From: Epiperipatus broadwayi
Taxonomy: Eukaryota; Onychophora; Udeonychophora; Euonychophora; Peripatidae
Reading direction: 5' to 3'
Length of the DNA stretch: 64,000 nucleotides
Assembly: GCA_028023455.1 (NCBI GenBank)
Contig: JAQFVV010012544.1
Coordinates: forward strand, 1,872,501 to 1,936,500
Positions 21,901 to 32,440 of this stretch are shown here, piece by piece. Below the pieces are notes generated by a model, which was not told the origin of the DNA, searched no databases, and saw only the letters and a program-made list of their open reading frames with translations. The translations under genes were made by a program, and so were the position numbers. Within the stretch, counting starts at the first letter, position 1. Each line of letters opens with the position of its first letter.

Positions 21901-23447
21901 GAGATGAAGAATCATATGATATAGTTTTAAAAAGTAATTCTGAAATGAATATAAGATTTTAAAGGAAAAATCTAAACAAAGTTTTTTAAAGTAATAATAA
22001 AATTTTAATATTTTATATGATATTTAAAAATAGAGATTGCATGTTGGTTGAAAAATGATTCAATAATGTGTAACAGATATATGTATTTGTGCATGGTATG
22101 TTAATGATTGTAATTACCATACGAAGCAAAGGCTTGGATAAGTATTGGATTAATAATTATTGTATAGTCAATAATAAAACGGAAACATCAAAATGTCAAG
22201 AAGGGTTTGAATCTTTAGGATTCCATACGAATAATAATATAAAATAGAATTTTATGATTTTGTATAATTTTTACTACGAAGGTAAAAAATTTTGTAAAAA
22301 TATAATTTTAAAATTAATAGAGATATAAAGTATTAATGATAATTATTGATAGATACATTTTTGTAACAAGCTAAACTAAAATCAGATATCTAATAATAAT
22401 AATACTGTATAAGAGTTAAAAATAAAATAAGTAGAAATTTAATGTTAAGAGATAAACTAGTAAAGTAATTTTGTAACAGGAAAGTAGGGATATCCGATGT
22501 ACATAATGTAAATATTGTTATTTGTATAATTATTAATAAACTATGTTGTAAATTTATTTGTAAGCTTCGTGTCTTAGTTATTATTTCTCCACATAGAATG
22601 CATGATATCGCAATACACATTTATAATTGCAACAGACATATAATTTTGCACAAAGTAGATAAACATAAAAGTGTTATAATAATTTTTGAAAATTTATTTG
22701 TATGATAAAATTAAAGGATTATAATTATATCGTTTATTGGTCATAAGTTGGTTGCCACAATATTAAAATAAATTATATGCTAATATTACAACACGTATTT
22801 TGATTGTCAGATTATTAAATACTACCACGAACGTAATATTTATTTATTTATTTCATTTAAGAAGAAATAGGATTACATTATACTATTATTATCATTATTC
22901 TTATTTATTATTGTTAGTTGTTACGTAGTGAATTTATGACATAAAATTCCCTTCTCATAGTTTACTACCGTAATTTAAATCAGTTTAAATGCAATTTATG
23001 AACCTGAGATTTATTTGATTTGATTTTATTTCATTTATTTACTTAAATTATTTAATTGAGCTAGATTATTATTACAAAGAATAATAAGATATGATTATTA
23101 TCTTAATCGTAATGAAAAGAGCTTGGAAAGTCATAAGAATACCATAAGTTGATTATTTAGTATAGTGTTCTTATGCCATTGGGATAGTATCATGTGGATA
23201 TATCTCAATGTAGTCTGTCTCGCTCCCCGTGTCGTCGCTCCATGTCTCATGAAAATAATAAATTTTTAATAATATAACTGTATTTATATTTTAAAGTTTA
23301 GAGCTAGTAGTAATCATTTTTTAATAAATTAATTTCATTCATTTTGTTAAGACTGAGCTAGAGAGAGAACCCGGAATATATTTTAAACATTATTATAGAT
23401 TATTTTGGAGTGCACGCGTGAGAGAGGCGACGGGGGAGGAGGGTACA
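18910..23447 (+). repeat. 5' LTR, 4538 bp
   Basis: Begins TGTGCCCTTGTCTGTAGGTC and ends GGGTACA. By eye only about twenty to thirty scattered differences separate it from the 3' LTR, apart from the last ~50 bases, which are clearly more different. It carries several AATAAA signals and TATA-like runs, but I cannot place the U3/R/U5 limits. It also contains short frames preserved in both LTRs (19911-20156, 21654-21857). Confidence 0.9.
19911..20156 (+). other. 81-codon frame within the 5' LTR, duplicated in the 3' LTR
   Basis: The frame encodes a charged peptide (Q, E, K, R-rich from residue 9, ending KKKLLVVKNNL) with more protein-like composition than other short frames here. The 3' LTR copy at 27632-27877 differs at one codon (Ala45 to Thr). 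Identity between LTRs is expected anyway, so this is not evidence of selection. No family is recognised. It may be a remnant of captured or older coding DNA. Confidence 0.25.
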
Positions 23448-24090
23448 GATTGTGCTCGCCCAACGTGTTGCACGATATGTAGTTGGAACTACAATCGATA
23501 GGTTAGATTCAACTAACAAAGTTAAATGTTGCTTTTCCAATGAGACTGCACGATGTGTAGTGGAATTATATAATTTGGTATTTGAATTTGTTCATGTAAA
23601 TCGGAGATTGTCAACAGACATTGTACAAAAGTAGATAATTTCATATTTGAATATAGAAATAATATTTATTATTAAAATAATTTTAATTTTATGTGGTAGA
23701 TAATCTGATTGTTTAAAAACGCACTATACTGTTGTGGATCAATTGACAAACAAAATTTTAAAATATGCATATGTGGCTAACGATCATTGATATTTAATAT
23801 GACCATGTCAATTATTGAAGTATTATTGAAAAATATATTTGAAAGTGTTTTGGTTTGTGCAAAGTATTTGTGAATCATGCATGTGGGAAATAACGTTGTG
23901 ACACGTATAATTTTAATTGTTATTGTTATAATTAGTTAGATAGTATAGGGGATGTAGAAGGTATTGTCTATATTTATTGTGGGTGATGGTTAGAGGAGAT
24001 AAAAGAACTGGTAAGAGAACTATTTTATGAAAAGTTAATAATAAAATATTATTGCAATATAAATTTTGAGGAAAAGTATTATAAAGAAAA
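23448..24090 (+). promoter_or_regulatory. leader between 5' LTR and gag
   Basis: About 640 bases of untranslated leader. A 60-codon frame (23452-23634) overlaps the primer site and shows nothing recognisable. In LTR elements this region carries the primer site and usually the RNA packaging signal; the latter is inference only. Confidence 0.5.
23455..23472 (+). promoter_or_regulatory. primer binding site-like motif (tRNA-Lys type, imperfect)
   Basis: GCTCGCCCAACGTGTTGC begins 7 bases after the 5' LTR. Thirteen of 18 positions agree with TGGCGCCCAACGTGGGGC, the complement of the tRNA-Lys1,2 3' end. The core CGCCCAACGTG is exact. The first three bases, which should pair with the tRNA CCA end, do not fit. 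Either another tRNA primes this family or the site is mutated or misplaced. Confidence 0.5.
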
Positions 24091-26388
24091 ATGGATAATC
24101 AGGATAACAGTTCCGTAGATAAAATATCTGAGTTCATTGTGGATAGTAGTTGTGAGGAGGAAAGAGAAGTAGAAGAGACCATGAATATAGAAGCAGTTAC
24201 AGATATTGTACAAATTGCAGAGGAAGAAATAATAGGAGAAGAAAAGATTAGGGAATTAAAAATAGAGGAAGAAGAGGTAGTCTCACATAAAAGGGATGTA
24301 GATCACTTCTTAATGTCTCAAATAGCACTGATGCTGAAAGAGATTCAAGAAAGTAATAGAAAATTTGAATCTCTCAAAGAAGATAATAGAAGAAATAGAG
24401 AAGAGATCAAAGAAGAGATTAAAGAGAATATAAGCAGAAATAGAGAAGAGATTAATGAGAATATAAGCAGAAATAGAGAAGAGATTAATGAGAATATAAG
24501 CAGAAATAGAGAAGAGATTAATGAGAATATAAGCAGAAATAGAGAAGAGATTAATGAGAATATAAGCAGAAATAGAGAAGAGATCAAAGAAGAGATTAAA
24601 GAGAATATAAATAAAAATAAAGAAGAGATGAACATAAAATTTGAATATCTCAATGAAACTATGAGTAAAAATAGTAATGAGATCAAAGCATGTATTGACA
24701 GTATGAATACAAAACTCAATGATACGTGTAAAACTATGGAAGACTTTAAGGAGGAAACACATAATAAATTTAATGGCTTGGAATCAAGATTAGACAATAA
24801 TGAAAAGGTTATTAGTTCTTTAAGAGATGAGATAGAGCAAATAGACTGTAATAACCAAGAATTGCTCAAGACTAAGTTTATAGAATTTTCTGAAATTACT
24901 ATAAAAGGTATAAACAAACAAATAGAGGATTCTATTATTCAATGTCAGACCAATAATAGCCAGTTAAAACAGGAGTTTGACAATAATCAATTGGATATTA
25001 AGAATGAAATATATGAAATAAAGGAAGAAATAATGCAGAGTAAAATAAGGATGAAAGATGAAATGGAGAGAGAGTTAGTGGATAAATTTAATGACTTAGC
25101 AGTACAAAATAGGAAAGATATAAAGGAAGAAATAGAAGAAGGTTTAATGGGAAAATTAGAAGATTTTAATATTAGAAAGGAAGATGATCAGAAGTACAGG
25201 TCCAAAATAGGTGAAAATTTAAAGCGCTTCCAAAAAGACGTAAAAGAACAAGTAATGCAAGTAGAGAAAAATAGCAATGAGTATAAAGAAGCTATAGACC
25301 AAAACTTAGATAGATTTAGACAAGAACAAAAGATGTACCTAGATCAAGTAATTGGACAAGTAAATTTGGAAGGAAAATTTCAACAGGTATACGAACACAT
25401 AGAAGAGATAAAATCCCTTAGCAATCAAACATTGGTATTAGGTAAAATAAACGTATCACATAGTAAAGATGACGAATTTAAAAGCCCCTTTCCCAGAGAT
25501 AAAATAGAATATTTAAGAAAAGAGGAGGATAGCCAACCAGAATCTAATAATGATAAAGAAATAGATAGCCGAATAATTAAAGGAAATACTAATTGTGAGG
25601 GAGGAACAAATAACTCTATGGCATTACGCTTTATGCGGATAAAACCATTTAGAGGTGACCATACTGAAAATCCATATGAATTTCTAAATAGTTTAGATGA
25701 ACTATTTTCAATATGTGCTTTAACAGAAAGAGAGAAGTTGGCCATCTGTAGTAATCACTTAGGTGGTACTGCCAAAGATTGGTGGCATTCACTTTTCGAA
25801 AAGCCAAATACATATGGTGACTTCAAATGTTTAATAACATGTAGTTTCTGGAACGCTGACAAACAGGACAGCATCAGATTCCAGATAACTCAGGAAAAAT
25901 ATCAACCGAATAAAGGTAGCTATACTAGTTTCTTCAGGAGTCAGGCTATTCGTTTAAAAACACTAACAGCATGTCCACTATCTGAGGGACAGATAGTAAG
26001 GATAATACGTCATAATTTGCCCAGAAATGTGGAGCAACTGTTAATTGCAGCGGACCGTTATTCTATAGAAGAGGTGTCAGAAGTATTAGATGCATTAGAA
26101 AATGCTGAGACATCTATAGATAATAGGTTTAAAACTAATAGAGACAGGAATAACTATCCATTGTCTAATATTAATGTTAACTATAATAATCAAAGGCATC
26201 AGATAGGATTTAAAAGAAGATATAATTCTAGTGAAAGAAATAGGGTATATCCGTATGCTAAGAAAGTGGTTAGGTTTGATAAAAATAGAAGTAGGGTAGA
26301 GTTGCAAAATAGCCAACCCTCTACTAGTGGTATCACCACTATTTTAAAGAAACCTAATGTAAAAACAAGTGAGAAAAAGTTAAGCTAG
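24091..26388 (+). CDS. Gag-like protein, 765 aa, coiled coil plus Ty3/Gypsy-type gag domain
   Basis: It is the sole long ORF of the element, uninterrupted from ATG 24091. Residues about 1-90 are acidic. Residues about 80-470 are charged and heptad/hendecad-like, predicting a very long coiled coil, with five tandem copies of an 11-residue unit at 112-166. Residues about 510-672 resemble the retrotransposon gag domain (PF03732 type), with KPFRGD at the start, LGGTAKDWWHSL (about 556-567) and an F..F motif after it. The tail (about 675-765) is strongly basic (RR, KR, RVYPYAKK) and could bind RNA, but has no CCHC zinc knuckle. In Gypsy relatives Gag assembles the cytoplasmic particle. No protease or polymerase follows, so particle processing and copying must come from another element. 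Intactness suggests recent activity or selection in trans-mobilised copies. Function is inferred from domain form only. Confidence 0.85.
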   Translation: MDNQDNSSVDKISEFIVDSSCEEEREVEETMNIEAVTDIVQIAEEEIIGEEKIRELKIEEEEVVSHKRDVDHFLMSQIALMLKEIQESNRKFESLKEDNRRNREEIKEEIKENISRNREEINENISRNREEINENISRNREEINENISRNREEINENISRNREEIKEEIKENINKNKEEMNIKFEYLNETMSKNSNEIKACIDSMNTKLNDTCKTMEDFKEETHNKFNGLESRLDNNEKVISSLRDEIEQIDCNNQELLKTKFIEFSEITIKGINKQIEDSIIQCQTNNSQLKQEFDNNQLDIKNEIYEIKEEIMQSKIRMKDEMERELVDKFNDLAVQNRKDIKEEIEEGLMGKLEDFNIRKEDDQKYRSKIGENLKRFQKDVKEQVMQVEKNSNEYKEAIDQNLDRFRQEQKMYLDQVIGQVNLEGKFQQVYEHIEEIKSLSNQTLVLGKINVSHSKDDEFKSPFPRDKIEYLRKEEDSQPESNNDKEIDSRIIKGNTNCEGGTNNSMALRFMRIKPFRGDHTENPYEFLNSLDELFSICALTEREKLAICSNHLGGTAKDWWHSLFEKPNTYGDFKCLITCSFWNADKQDSIRFQITQEKYQPNKGSYTSFFRSQAIRLKTLTACPLSEGQIVRIIRHNLPRNVEQLLIAADRYSIEEVSEVLDALENAETSIDNRFKTNRDRNNYPLSNINVNYNNQRHQIGFKRRYNSSERNRVYPYAKKVVRFDKNRSRVELQNSQPSTSGITTILKKPNVKTSEKKLS
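24424..24588 (+). repeat. five tandem 33-bp in-frame repeats
   Basis: Units start at 24424, 24457, 24490, 24523 and 24556 and encode ENISRNREEIN each time. Nearly identical DNA shows recent in-frame expansion. Related but diverged units extend on both sides (EEIKEEIKENI). An 11-residue period is the hendecad spacing of certain coiled coils. The minus-strand frames of 150 and 190 codons over this array are shadows of its low-complexity composition. Confidence 0.95.
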
Positions 26389-26613
26389 AAGTCTAATCCC
26401 ATACCCATCAGAAGTGTAGAAAAAATTTTATAAGTATTAAGAATTCAAAATATGAATATAATGTCAAGATGCTATATAGAATTGTATAACAAACAGTGTA
26501 TTTATTGTATTAAGTAGTATAAGATAGAATTTGGTTGTAGCAGATAAGTAAATGAAGAGTATTAATGAATAAAGTAGGTATTAAACTGGATATTTAATTT
26601 AAAATTTTTTATT
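26389..26613 (+). other. gag-to-LTR spacer, no pol
   Basis: 225 bases between the gag stop and the polypurine tract. All frames are closed. There is no trace of protease, polymerase or integrase motifs. Confidence 0.75.
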
Positions 26614-26628
26614 CGAAGGGGGAAGTTA
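26614..26628 (+). promoter_or_regulatory. polypurine tract
   Basis: GAAGGGGGAAG followed by TTA directly precedes the TGTGCCC start of the 3' LTR. In LTR retrotransposons this purine run primes plus-strand DNA synthesis. Its position independently fixes the 3' LTR start and the element's strand. Confidence 0.85.
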
Positions 26629-29600
26629 TGTGCCCTTGTCTGTAGGTCATAGGTAGGGTAGAAAGGTCAATTATTAAAAAATTTTAAATTTTAAGTTATA
26701 TTTGTAAGATATATAAATAATAATAAGAGAATGAGATTTTATAGTACAATTTAAAGCTAAAAATACCTGGTAGGTAACAGTGTAATAAATTATTTTAAAA
26801 GAAAACAGTTAAATAAAGCTTAATCATATCATTGCTTATGGTTGTGAAAGCTGGCCATATAAAATAATACAGCTATAGATAGTTAAAAGTATATCAATTA
26901 TTTAGTATAATATTTAAAAACTAATAAATTAAATAAATGAAATGTAATGTTATAATTGTATTTAATAATCAAATTTAATAGAGTATAATTTATTAATAAA
27001 CTGTGGGATGGTGAGAATTATATTTAGTTCTACATTTTAAAATTATTTTCTAAATTTTTTATAAAATATATCAGTTTTGGTAATTTAAACCAAGACGTAA
27101 ATAAAAAATCATTTTGATAAAAGTTAGTAAACACGTGACCGTATATTAAATGCCTTCACACACACTCTTGTTAAAATAATAATAAACTGTGTGAATTTAA
27201 AACTAGATATAATTGCCATCGATCTTTAAAGTGAAAGTTAAAAAATATTAAATATTGTTTTAATAATTATTTTAAAACTTAGATGATTTTTTTTATATAA
27301 AACTATAATTGAATTTAAAAATATTGGTATAAATATTCCAGACATTACGTCATCAATTCTTAATTTTAAAACATCCATTCTGTTATCAAAATAAAATGAA
27401 TAAATTGTTCGCGCTAAAATAAATATTAACCAATCAAAGGATGTAAAATTAACAGACAAAAATCTAAGAATTATACAGAGCGGGAGAAGTAATGTGTAAG
27501 TGAAAGAGAAAGTAACAAATTTTTATGGCTGATAACATCGTAGCTGAACAGTAATATAAATTTATAATTTCGGATTTATTCTAAAAGTTATTCTGTAACA
27601 TATAATATATTTTTGACTACAGAGATATGAATTGCTAATTTTAAGTTTATCTTACCAGGAAATTTTATTCAAATTTAACCAGAAAGCCTACAGTAACATG
27701 GAAGTACAAGAAAAAATATTTAAAGTGATTGCTGAAAGAAAAATAATGGGAAAGTATCTTAATACGACTTTAGTTGTGCTCAACCTGAAACTTAATCTTA
27801 TAACTGAAAGGAATACAATTGGGACGATATGTGAAAATCTGAAAAAGAAGCTGCTGGTCGTCAAGAACAATTTATGACGATAAATTTACAGAGCTATCTT
27901 AAAACTAAGTTATTCTTCTCTATGAACAAAATTTTAATATGCGTTCTAGTATCAAGAAAAATAACGGTGGAGAAAGAATGTTTATTTTGTAAAGAAAACA
28001 TTATTAAAAGATATAGTTCCAGAATTGTGAAATAAAGGAAAGTAAAAAAGATTAAAGTGCTATAAGTATTTTATGGCAAGGTGCCTAAAACTTTATCTTA
28101 TTAGAAAAAATATTATAAAGTATTCAATGAAGAAAAATGCTTGATTTAAAATGTTAAAATTAAATTGCTCAACTAAATGAAAATGGATCCATGGAAACCA
28201 AAATTTTATTGAAGATTTAAATAAAATATCCGTACAAGATGCATCGGGGGAAACCAGACGCGCGGGAAAAAGCTAGCAGACTATGTTGAAGGAGATATCA
28301 AGAATTAATAAGTGTATAAAATATTGAGAAAACTAAGGATCATCGTCGATGAAGATTATTAAACAGAGTTATTTTTTTTAATAGAACATTAAGTGACTGA
28401 ATGAAAAATAAAGTATATATTTTTTTTTAGCTTTACGATGAACAATTTTCAAGCAAGTTCGACAAAGCAGTATCGTAAATATAATTTAATATTTTTATTT
28501 GATTGTATTTAAAATATAAAAATTCTATATTAGCTTAGGGAAACATATAAACATGAATTTAAGAATAATGAGATTTTAAATATAATAGCTTAATAGAATG
28601 ATAGAAATATTATTATAAAAATAAAATGTATGTATGGAAGTTTTAAATATCTACAAGAAGTAATGGAATGGTGAAGCCTTCAGAATACGATCAAGAAGAT
28701 AGAGATCGTTTTGGTAATTGTGATATTATTGATAATGCATAATGTATTTTTTTTAGGTCATCTATTAATGAAGAATGATGTATGAAAGTTTTTAAATTAT
28801 AAGTACACATTTTATCCAACATTAAAACATATATTTGAGATAGTAGTAATTTTAAATGTGCATGCAATAAGTTGTTTTAAAAATATAATTAATAATAAGT
28901 ATCATAATAATTATGTGATTCTTTTGAACTTTTATGTTGCAAAATCTTCAGATAATTTTAAAATAGTTGGTATATTATAAATATACGAGATAAGTAGTAA
29001 AAGATTTTCTTAAGAATAGCTGTATAGTTTGAACTAAAAATGAATTTTATTATTGTTAGAAATGTAGACAGAAATTTGTCGATGTACTGCATAGATAAAT
29101 CTAGAGAAATAAAATCGGATAGTGACTTGGTAGTACTGGTGTAGAGGAAACCAAGATGATGTTTTTTGCCAAGAAATAAGAAAAATCAAATATTTGGATC
29201 ATAGTATTTTGTGTGATTTCAGTATAGCTAACTAAGTCCTATCACTGAACACATATATTTTGGACAGTGTTTTTTACGTATTTTTGAAACTTTTTGATGT
29301 TTTATAAAGCTGAAGGAATAGCTTTAGCATCACTCCTATAGTAGAGGTGGATAGACAGATAAAGGTCACTCCTCTATGGTGTTCTTTAAATTCACTGTGC
29401 CATCATTGTCAAGTTTTATGACGGATAATATTCTAGTTGTTTTGATCCTGCGCATCTATTTTCGCTATCCTTGTTTCATGAATATACATCGTCAGAAAGA
29501 TATTTTTATAGAAATGATACATAAAATAGAAATGAGGCTAGGTTGTCGTTATGTAAGAATAGTTTATTTACTAGAATGAGTTAGAATTGTTATTTTAAAA

Positions 29601-31170
29601 GTGAAAGTATAAATGTCATAAAGAGATGAAGAATCATATGATATAGTTTTAAAAAGTAATTCTGAAATGAATATAAGATTTTAAAGGAAAAATCTAAACA
29701 AAGTTTTTTAAAGTAATAATAAAATTTTAATATTTTATATGATATTTAAAAATAGAGATTGCATGTTGGTTGAAAAATGATTCAATAATGTGTAACAGAT
29801 ATATGTATTTGTGCATGGTATGTTAATGATTGTAATTACCATACGAAGCAAAGGCTTGGATAAGTATTGGATTAATAATTATTGTATAGTCAATAATAAA
29901 ACGGAAACATCAAAATTTCAAGAAGGGTTTGAATCTTTAGGATTCCATACGAATAATAATATAAAATAGAATTTTATGATTTTGTATAATTTTTACTACG
30001 AAGGTAAAAATTTTGTAAAAATATAATTTTAAAATTAATAGAGATATAAAGTATTAATGATAATTATTGATAGATACATTTTTGTAACAAGCTAAACTAA
30101 AATCAGATATCTAATAATAATAATACTGTATAAGAGTTAAAAATAAAATAAGTAGAAATTTAATGTTAAGAGATAAACTAGTAAAGTAATTTTGTAACAG
30201 GAAAGTAGGGATATCCGATGTACATAATGTAAATATTGTTATTTGTATAATTATTAATAAACTATGTTGTAAATTTATTTGTAAGCTTCGTGTCTTAGTT
30301 ATTATTTCTCCACATAGAATGCATGATATCGCAATACACATTTATAATTGCAACAGACATATAATTTTGCACAAAGTAGATAAACATAAAAGTGTTATAA
30401 TAATTTTTGAAAATTTATTTGTATGATAAAATTAAAGGATTATAATTATATCGTTTATTGGTCATAAGTTGGTTGCCACAATATTAAAATAAATTATATG
30501 CTAATATTACAACACGTATTTTGATTGTCAGATTATTAAATACTACCACGAACGTAATATTTATTTATTTATTTCATTTAAGAAGAAATAGGATTACATT
30601 ATACTATTATTATCATTATTCTTATTTATTATTGTTAGTTGTTACGTAGTGAATTTATGACATAAAATTCCCTTCTCATAGTTTACTACCGTAATTTAAA
30701 TCAGTTTAAATGCAATTTATGAACCTGAGATTTATTTGATTTGATTTTATTTCATTTATTTACTTAAATTATTTAATTGAGCTAGATTATTATTACAAAG
30801 AATAATAAGATATGATTATTATCTTAATCGTAATGAAAAGAGCTTGGAAAGTCATAAGAATACCATAAGTTGATTATTTAGTATAGTGTTCTTATGCCAT
30901 TGGGATAGTATCATGTGGATATATCTCAATGTAGTCTGTCTCGCTCCCCGTGTCGTCGCTCCATGTCTCATGAAAATAATAAATTTTTAATAATATAACT
31001 GTATTTATATTTTAAAGTTTAGAGCTAGTAGTAATCATTTTTAATAAATTAATTTCATTCATTTTGTTAAGACTGAGCTAGAGAGAGAACCCGGGAATAT
31101 ATTTTAAACATTATTATAGATTAGTTTGGAGTGGACGCGCGAAGTCAGACCATTGGGGGAGGAGGTTACA
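26629..31170 (+). repeat. 3' LTR, 4542 bp
   Basis: Begins TGTGCCC and ends GAGGTTACA, followed by a TA run. It is nearly identical to the 5' LTR over almost all of its length. Visible differences include small indels in A or T runs, the rewritten stretch near 28147-28225 and the divergent last ~50 bases (31125-31170). The frames at 27632-27877, 29376-29579 and 30111-30341 (minus) duplicate those of the 5' LTR and are not treated as genes. Confidence 0.9.
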
Positions 31171-31235
31171 ATATATATATATATTACAAAGAAATCAAGT
31201 CATATGTAAACTTATAAATAAATATTACACATACA

Positions 31236-31610
31236 TATATATACAATCAATGCTCAGTTTACATTAAGGTAGAAAATCTTCAAACTTTAATGGACAAGCT
31301 TCAATTCTGGCACCCTCCAATTCTTCAGCCATCCATATTATGGAAAATCTGAGGGAAGGTTCAAAGACCTTGCTGGTGACAATTTTATTGTCATATGAAC
31401 TGAGCACTGACTGTATTTATCTGTGGAAGGTGGTGATCTGGACCAACTGATGAGTGCTAGTTCAGCATGAAATACATATATTGGAGATCATTTATCTTTT
31501 ACCATGTATGTTGTCATATGTACTGGTTGTATAAGATGGAGGGAATGGCTGTGAGGAGCTTAAAACTTTGAATTCAAGTTCCTTCTAATTACAGTAAGTT
31601 TAATATAAAC
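31236..31610. repeat. inverted pair of family S copies
   Basis: 31236-31345 is the 5' part of S on the minus strand (CAGTGCTCAGTTTACATTAA, CTTCAGCCATCCATAT). 31395-31610 is a plus-strand copy (GGTGATCTGGACCAACTGAT, GAGTGCTAGTTCAGCA, TGGAGATCATTTATCTTTTA, then TTCAAGTTCC in the B-box position). Confidence 0.75.
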
Positions 31611-31675
31611 TATATATATATATGATAAAAAAACAAGTTATAAATTTCATAACTTGCTTTTAACATGCATTTTAT

Positions 31676-31925
31676 GATCAGTAGATGGAGTTTTACCAAT
31701 AGCTCCTAATAAGCTTTGTTTACATAAATGCTGAGAGAGATAGAATTCAATATCTCTTTTGTTGTCTCCCACCTCCAGACCATGGTTTCAAGCTAGTTGG
31801 CTCATGTCAGTGAAGATTGGAAGACTAGAAACTAGATTGTGAGCCAACTAGCTTGAAACCATGGTCTGGAGGTGGGAGACAACAAATCTTGTTAGGAGCT
31901 ATTGGTAAAGCTCCATCTAGTGATC

Positions 31926-31926
<1 letters not shown>
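31676..31926. repeat. 250-bp palindrome
   Basis: Inner arms GTTGTCTCCCACCTCCAGAC (31761) and its perfect complement ending at 31883 continue through ACCATGGTTTCAAGCTAGTT. The outer arms GATGGAGTTTTACCAATAGC and GCTATTGGTAAAGCTCCATC match too. The right arm lacks about 46 bases present at 31713-31759. The loop is about 34 bases. The high arm identity indicates recent origin or gene conversion. The frame at 31853-32101 is incidental. Confidence 0.8.
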
Positions 31927-31958
<32 letters not shown>

Positions 31959-32440
31959 TTGTAACCAGACAACACCCAACCCACTCTTGGTTGGTTTTAT
32001 TTCCTGATGAGCATATTGCAGGAAGAAACTATCAATTGGCATTCCCCAATGTAGACGTCTCTCCACCTAAAACAATATTTCCTGCTCATCATAGGATGTA
32101 GCACCATAGAGACTGGAAGAATCTAGAAATTTATGTGTTTGGTTTCCCAAATAGCACCACTAGAGTTCCATCTCACTACAACCTTACTTACCATCATCTG
32201 GTTATGCTGGACATAGTTCAGGAGGCATGAGATTCTTGTGAGTATGATGCAATGAATGATTAGTGGTGCAAAAATGGAACTGAACACCTAAAATTAATTT
32301 TTAATAACAACAATTTTATTAACAATAATTATTGGTAACTCTTTCCAATAGAGTTCATTATTTATATCAAATGAAAGCTCATTTCAGTTCATCTTGTGTG
32401 AAGAAGTCAAAAAGCTTTTTATCAAGTATATGTATACATA
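31927..32440. other. TA run, then unassigned mixed-composition DNA
   Basis: A TA microsatellite occupies about 31926-31959. At 31960 TGTAACCAGACAACACCC starts a stretch of about 350 bases with higher GC than the neighbourhood. No frame or second copy was recognised. The TA-TGTAA junction resembles the starts of families D and the 35317 structure. Confidence 0.45.

Larger units (their letters stand above)
18910..31170 (+). mobile_element. giant-LTR, Gag-only retrotransposon (12.26 kb)
   Basis: A complete LTR-type element: 5' LTR 18910-23447, internal region 23448-26628, 3' LTR 26629-31170. Each LTR starts TGTGCCC and ends in ACA. The internal region has a primer-site-like motif just after the 5' LTR, one long Gag-like ORF and a polypurine tract abutting the 3' LTR, so the coding strand is plus. 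No protease, reverse transcriptase, RNase H or integrase is encoded, and no room is left for them. The LTRs make up about three quarters of the element. Both flanks are TA repeat, so a short target duplication (for example ATATA) cannot be resolved. LTR similarity indicates recent insertion. The layout recalls plant LARD and TR-GAG elements, but this is an animal genome. Confidence 0.9.

Noticed and set aside
24424-24588. Regular 33-bp direct repeats might suggest a CRISPR array.
   Set aside because: There are no spacers, the units are contiguous and in frame within a protein gene, and the genome is eukaryotic.
24310-24917. Minus-strand open frames of 150 and 190 codons over the gag gene.
   Set aside because: They are shadows of a low-complexity, repeat-rich coding region; their peptides are simple ISSLFLL/ISAYILI repeats mirroring the ENISRNREEIN array.
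29376-29579. 67-codon frame found twice (also 21654-21857) as a conserved gene.
   Set aside because: The duplication is explained by the two LTRs; recent LTR identity alone preserves any frame.
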